Source: Fistularia commersonii
Lineage: Eukaryota > Chordata > Actinopteri > Syngnathiformes > Fistulariidae
Direction: 5' to 3'
DNA length: 64,000 nt
Assembly: GCA_037954325.1 (NCBI GenBank)
Contig: JBBMNZ010000027.1
Location: 4,319,501 to 4,383,500 of the forward strand
In this document: one piece after another, positions 63,701 through 64,000 of the stretch
Numbering within the stretch: the stretch's first letter is position 1
How the letters are laid out: every line of letters begins with the position of its first letter
Program-made: the position numbers and the translations under genes
The notes under the pieces: generated by a model
Database searches by the model: none
Seen by the model: the letters and a program-made list of their open reading frames with translations, nothing else
Told to the model about the DNA's origin: nothing

Positions 63701-64000
63701 ATAACCCAGACATGAACGAGCGGGTGAATGGTTGTGTGTCTCTATATGTGGCCCTGTGATTGGTTCAGAGTGAACCCCGGCTCTTGTCCAGTGACAGCTG
63801 GGATTGGGGCAGGATGAGCAGTAAAGATAATAAATGAATGAATGACTGAATCTATATTTTGTGTTATTTGACCTCAACGGCCGTGTCCTCTCTACACCGT
63901 GTGTGTTTCCGCATATCCGTCTCCGAACGCTTCCCTGCGTGGAGAATCTGTACCGTCTGGACGGGGAGAGTTTCCGCAGCGTCCCCCTGCTGATCCACCA
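54521..64000 (+). CDS. fes: FES non-receptor tyrosine kinase, 5' part (11 exons, truncated by window edge)
   Basis: Cytoplasmic tyrosine kinase that binds membranes through an F-BAR/FX module and acts in myeloid, mast-cell, endothelial and cytoskeletal signalling. Eleven GT-AG exons join in frame to 1601 nt, 534 residues. Seen: start MGFGEDF, typical of the FES/FER family; F-BAR/FX (about residues 1-310); coiled-coil segments (about 315-410); a linker; and SH2 from about 465 with WYHGAIPR. The window ends in SH2, so the kinase domain is not visible. FES rather than FER is chosen mainly because FURIN lies directly upstream on the same strand; the protein alone is less decisive. Introns are mostly short (90 bp to 2.4 kb). 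Confidence 0.95.
54746..55182 (+). other. FES intron 1 (coding), 437 bp
   Basis: No repeat or other feature recognised. Confidence 0.85.
55183..55356 (+). CDS. fes: FES exon 2, F-BAR
   Basis: Acceptor TTTGTGTCAG ending 55182, donor GTATGA at 55357, 58 codons, phase 0/0. It encodes SWGVLVSQTDLLSQ and SEDILNGPISKLTLLIRDKQ, a conserved F-BAR helix. Confidence 0.95.
55378..55403 (+). repeat. CA microsatellite near FES exon 2 donor
   Basis: TATA-CA repeat starting 21 nt into the intron. Confidence 0.9.
55955..56100 (+). repeat. SINE-like fragment, plus strand
   Basis: Contains CATGGGTTTCTTCAGGTTTC, 'ttaaattgcccagatatg', 'gggtgaatggttgtct' and 'gcactgtgatagac', the body phrases of the same family as the 56526 copy. 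The tRNA-like head is missing and the 3' end meets the MITE insertion. Confidence 0.6.
56102..56379 (+). mobile_element. Tc1/mariner-like MITE with TA target-site duplication
   Basis: A 278-bp element beginning CAGGACTGTCTCAGAAAATT and ending in the reverse complement of that start (...GGAGACAGTCCTG). The terminal inverted repeats run about 58 bp with a few mismatches. TA flanks both ends (56100-56101 and 56380-56381), as in Tc1/mariner insertions. There is no transposase. It resembles from memory a family of palindromic MITEs widespread in fish and reptiles. Confidence 0.85.
56526..56880 (+). repeat. SINE-like element with degenerate tRNA-like head, plus strand
   Basis: The head CTGTGGTTAGCACTTCCACT, then TCACAGCAAGAAGGTCTG and a degenerate B box, are followed by 'gcacgttctctgtggctgc', 'tcaattggtgac', 'ggatggcctggcagccggtc' and 'cagatgggataatgaccc'. 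It is the longest of four copies of one family in the window (34510 minus, 55955, 56526, 63600 plus). Confidence 0.65.
57736..57832 (+). CDS. fes: FES exon 3, F-BAR
   Basis: Acceptor GTTTTGCAG ending 57735, donor GTGAGG at 57833, 97 nt, phase 0 in and 1 out. It encodes VTQTDLERLKSIYRQALREA and AQAKRKFQEVSK, matching the FES/FER F-BAR helix. Confidence 0.95.
57909..57926 (+). repeat. TG microsatellite in place of the polypyrimidine tract of FES exon 4
   Basis: About nine TG units end 6 nt before the acceptor CAG (57930-57932) in a 100-bp intron (57833-57932). Confidence 0.9.
57933..58116 (+). CDS. fes: FES exon 4, F-BAR
   Basis: Acceptor GTTCACAG ending 57932, donor GTAAGA at 58117, 184 nt, phase 1 in and 2 out. 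It encodes KERDKAKERYIKATVKLHQL, YVLSTRAAQVYHQHH and LLDSLQTLQQEM, hallmarks of the family. Confidence 0.95.
58117..58791 (+). other. FES intron 4, 675 bp
   Basis: A-rich patches at 58205-58234 and 58334-58345. Nothing else recognised. Confidence 0.85.
58792..58929 (+). CDS. fes: FES exon 5, F-BAR/FX
   Basis: Acceptor TGGAGCAG ending 58791, donor GTGGAC at 58930 (weak: only GTG matches well), 138 nt, phase 2/2. It encodes AILQEYFDISTLLHHEVVSV and SIDPGREYESFVQQN. Confidence 0.93.
58930..59019 (+). other. FES intron 5, 90 bp, in-frame and without stop codons
   Basis: Thirty codons continue the reading frame from exon 5 through to exon 6 without a stop. Splicing is supported because the family's protein alignment joins directly across it. 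Confidence 0.8.
59020..59139 (+). CDS. fes: FES exon 6, FX region
   Basis: Acceptor GTGTCCCAG ending 59019, donor GTGAGA at 59140, 120 nt, phase 2/2. It encodes PAEFDCCLLEETEKLKPSQV and ELNDFTLETIQHK. The 150-bp intron after it starts with an in-frame TGA when unspliced. Confidence 0.94.
59290..59415 (+). CDS. fes: FES exon 7, coiled coil
   Basis: Acceptor CCCTGCAG ending 59289, donor GTAAGG at 59416, 126 nt, phase 2/2. It encodes LTEVEEELLNLA, then VEQLELELETERDS, a heptad-like Leu/Glu-rich coiled coil expected between FX and SH2. Confidence 0.92.
59446..59463 (+). repeat. TG microsatellite near FES exon 7 donor
   Basis: Nine TG units starting 30 nt after the donor at 59416. Confidence 0.9.
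60525..60863. promoter_or_regulatory. CpG-rich block upstream of FES exon 8
   Basis: Dozens of CG dinucleotides within 340 nt, including ACACGGCGCGCGGAG (60615-60629) and GACCGGCCCGCCGACGACAT, next to AT-rich intron. It could be a small CpG island or internal promoter, or a GC-rich insertion. No promoter motif is decisive. Confidence 0.35.
60864..61059 (+). CDS. fes: FES exon 8, second coiled coil and proline linker
   Basis: Acceptor GTTTTCAG ending 60863, donor GTATGT at 61060, 196 nt, phase 2 in and 0 out. It encodes a coiled coil (ALEECRQQVALSQGVKAKLE, LILKEKLDQLG) and DPPPALQLD, matching the conserved PPPxL linker of FES/FER. Confidence 0.93.
61060..61740 (+). other. FES intron 8, 681 bp
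   Basis: AT-rich second half; no repeat recognised. Confidence 0.85.
61741..61815 (+). CDS. fes: FES exon 9, linker before SH2
   Basis: Acceptor CTGTTTTCCAG ending 61740, donor GTGGGT at 61816, 25 codons, phase 0/0. It encodes KVHRILNNLSDLFKSK, aligning with the linker helix before SH2 in FES. Confidence 0.88.
61816..62457 (+). other. FES intron 9, 642 bp
   Basis: A 13-A run at 62101-62113; otherwise nothing recognised. Confidence 0.85.
62458..62667 (+). CDS. fes: FES exon 10, first half of SH2 domain
   Basis: Acceptor CACGTCCTCAG ending 62457, donor GTCAGT at 62668, 70 codons, phase 0/0. It encodes WYHGAIPRPEVQQLLK, GDFLVRKSQEKQGYVLSV and HFLIQNTE. The phosphotyrosine-binding Arg is at 62584-62586. 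The usual FLVRES reads FLVRKS here. Confidence 0.96.
63288..63305 (+). repeat. Poly(C) homopolymer, 18 nt
   Basis: Uninterrupted C run in FES intron 10; its length could be an assembly estimate. Confidence 0.85.
63600..63840 (+). repeat. SINE-like element, 5'-truncated, plus strand
   Basis: Contains TTCTCCGGTTTCCTTCCACA, 'gggtgaatggttgtgtgtct', 'ggccctgtgattgg', 'gtgaaccccggctcttgtcc' and 'cagctgggattgggg', and ends in an AATGAATG tail (63830-63844). Same family as the 56526 copy, without the tRNA-like head. Confidence 0.65.
63945..64000 (+). CDS. fes: FES exon 11 (partial), second half of SH2
   Basis: Acceptor CTGCGTGGAG ending 63944, phase 0 in. It encodes NLYRLDGESFRSVPLLIHH, which matches the end of the FES SH2 domain. 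The exon runs off the window, and the kinase domain follows beyond it. Confidence 0.93.

Larger units (their letters stand above)
62668..63944 (+). other. FES intron 10, 1.3 kb
   Basis: Rich in GC and CpG for most of its length. It contains an 18-C run (63288-63305) and a truncated SINE-like copy (63600-63840). Confidence 0.85.

Overview
This window is eukaryotic, vertebrate nuclear DNA, almost certainly from a ray-finned (teleost) fish. Short exons with GT-AG introns are separated by long AT-rich introns. There are many CA/TG microsatellites, several dispersed repeats of types common in teleost genomes, and one Tc1/mariner-like MITE with TA target duplications. I see no prokaryotic features.

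Two genes lie head to tail on the plus strand. The first is FURIN (proprotein convertase). Fourteen coding exons run from 16742 to 49275 and encode everything from the second half of the propeptide to the stop codon (744 residues, all junction phases consistent). The coding exon for the signal peptide and first half of the propeptide was not found and should lie upstream, so positions 1-16741 are read as intron. All catalytic residues (Asp, His, oxyanion Asn, Ser), both propeptide cleavage sites, the pH-sensor His, the Cys-rich region, the membrane segment and the tail sorting signals are visible.

The second gene is FES, a non-receptor tyrosine kinase. Eleven coding exons run from the ATG at 54521 to the window edge (534 residues: F-BAR/FX, coiled coils, most of SH2). 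The kinase domain lies beyond position 64000. FURIN directly upstream of FES is the ancestral vertebrate arrangement; FURIN was originally named as the 'fes upstream region'.

The 5.2 kb between the two genes probably holds a long FURIN 3' UTR (candidate poly(A) signals at 49577, 51926 and 53613) and then the FES promoter. FURIN introns are long, AT-rich and poor in recognisable repeats. FES introns are mostly short and more CpG-rich, and intron 2 has collected SINE-like copies and a MITE.

I found no undescribed biological system. The best leads are local: a 90-bp in-frame, stop-free FES intron; dinucleotide repeats placed at splice sites of both genes; loss of the RGD motif and reshuffled glycosylation sequons in FURIN; a Lys in the FES SH2 FLVRES motif; perfect hairpins and palindromes in FURIN introns; and a CpG-rich block next to FES exon 8.
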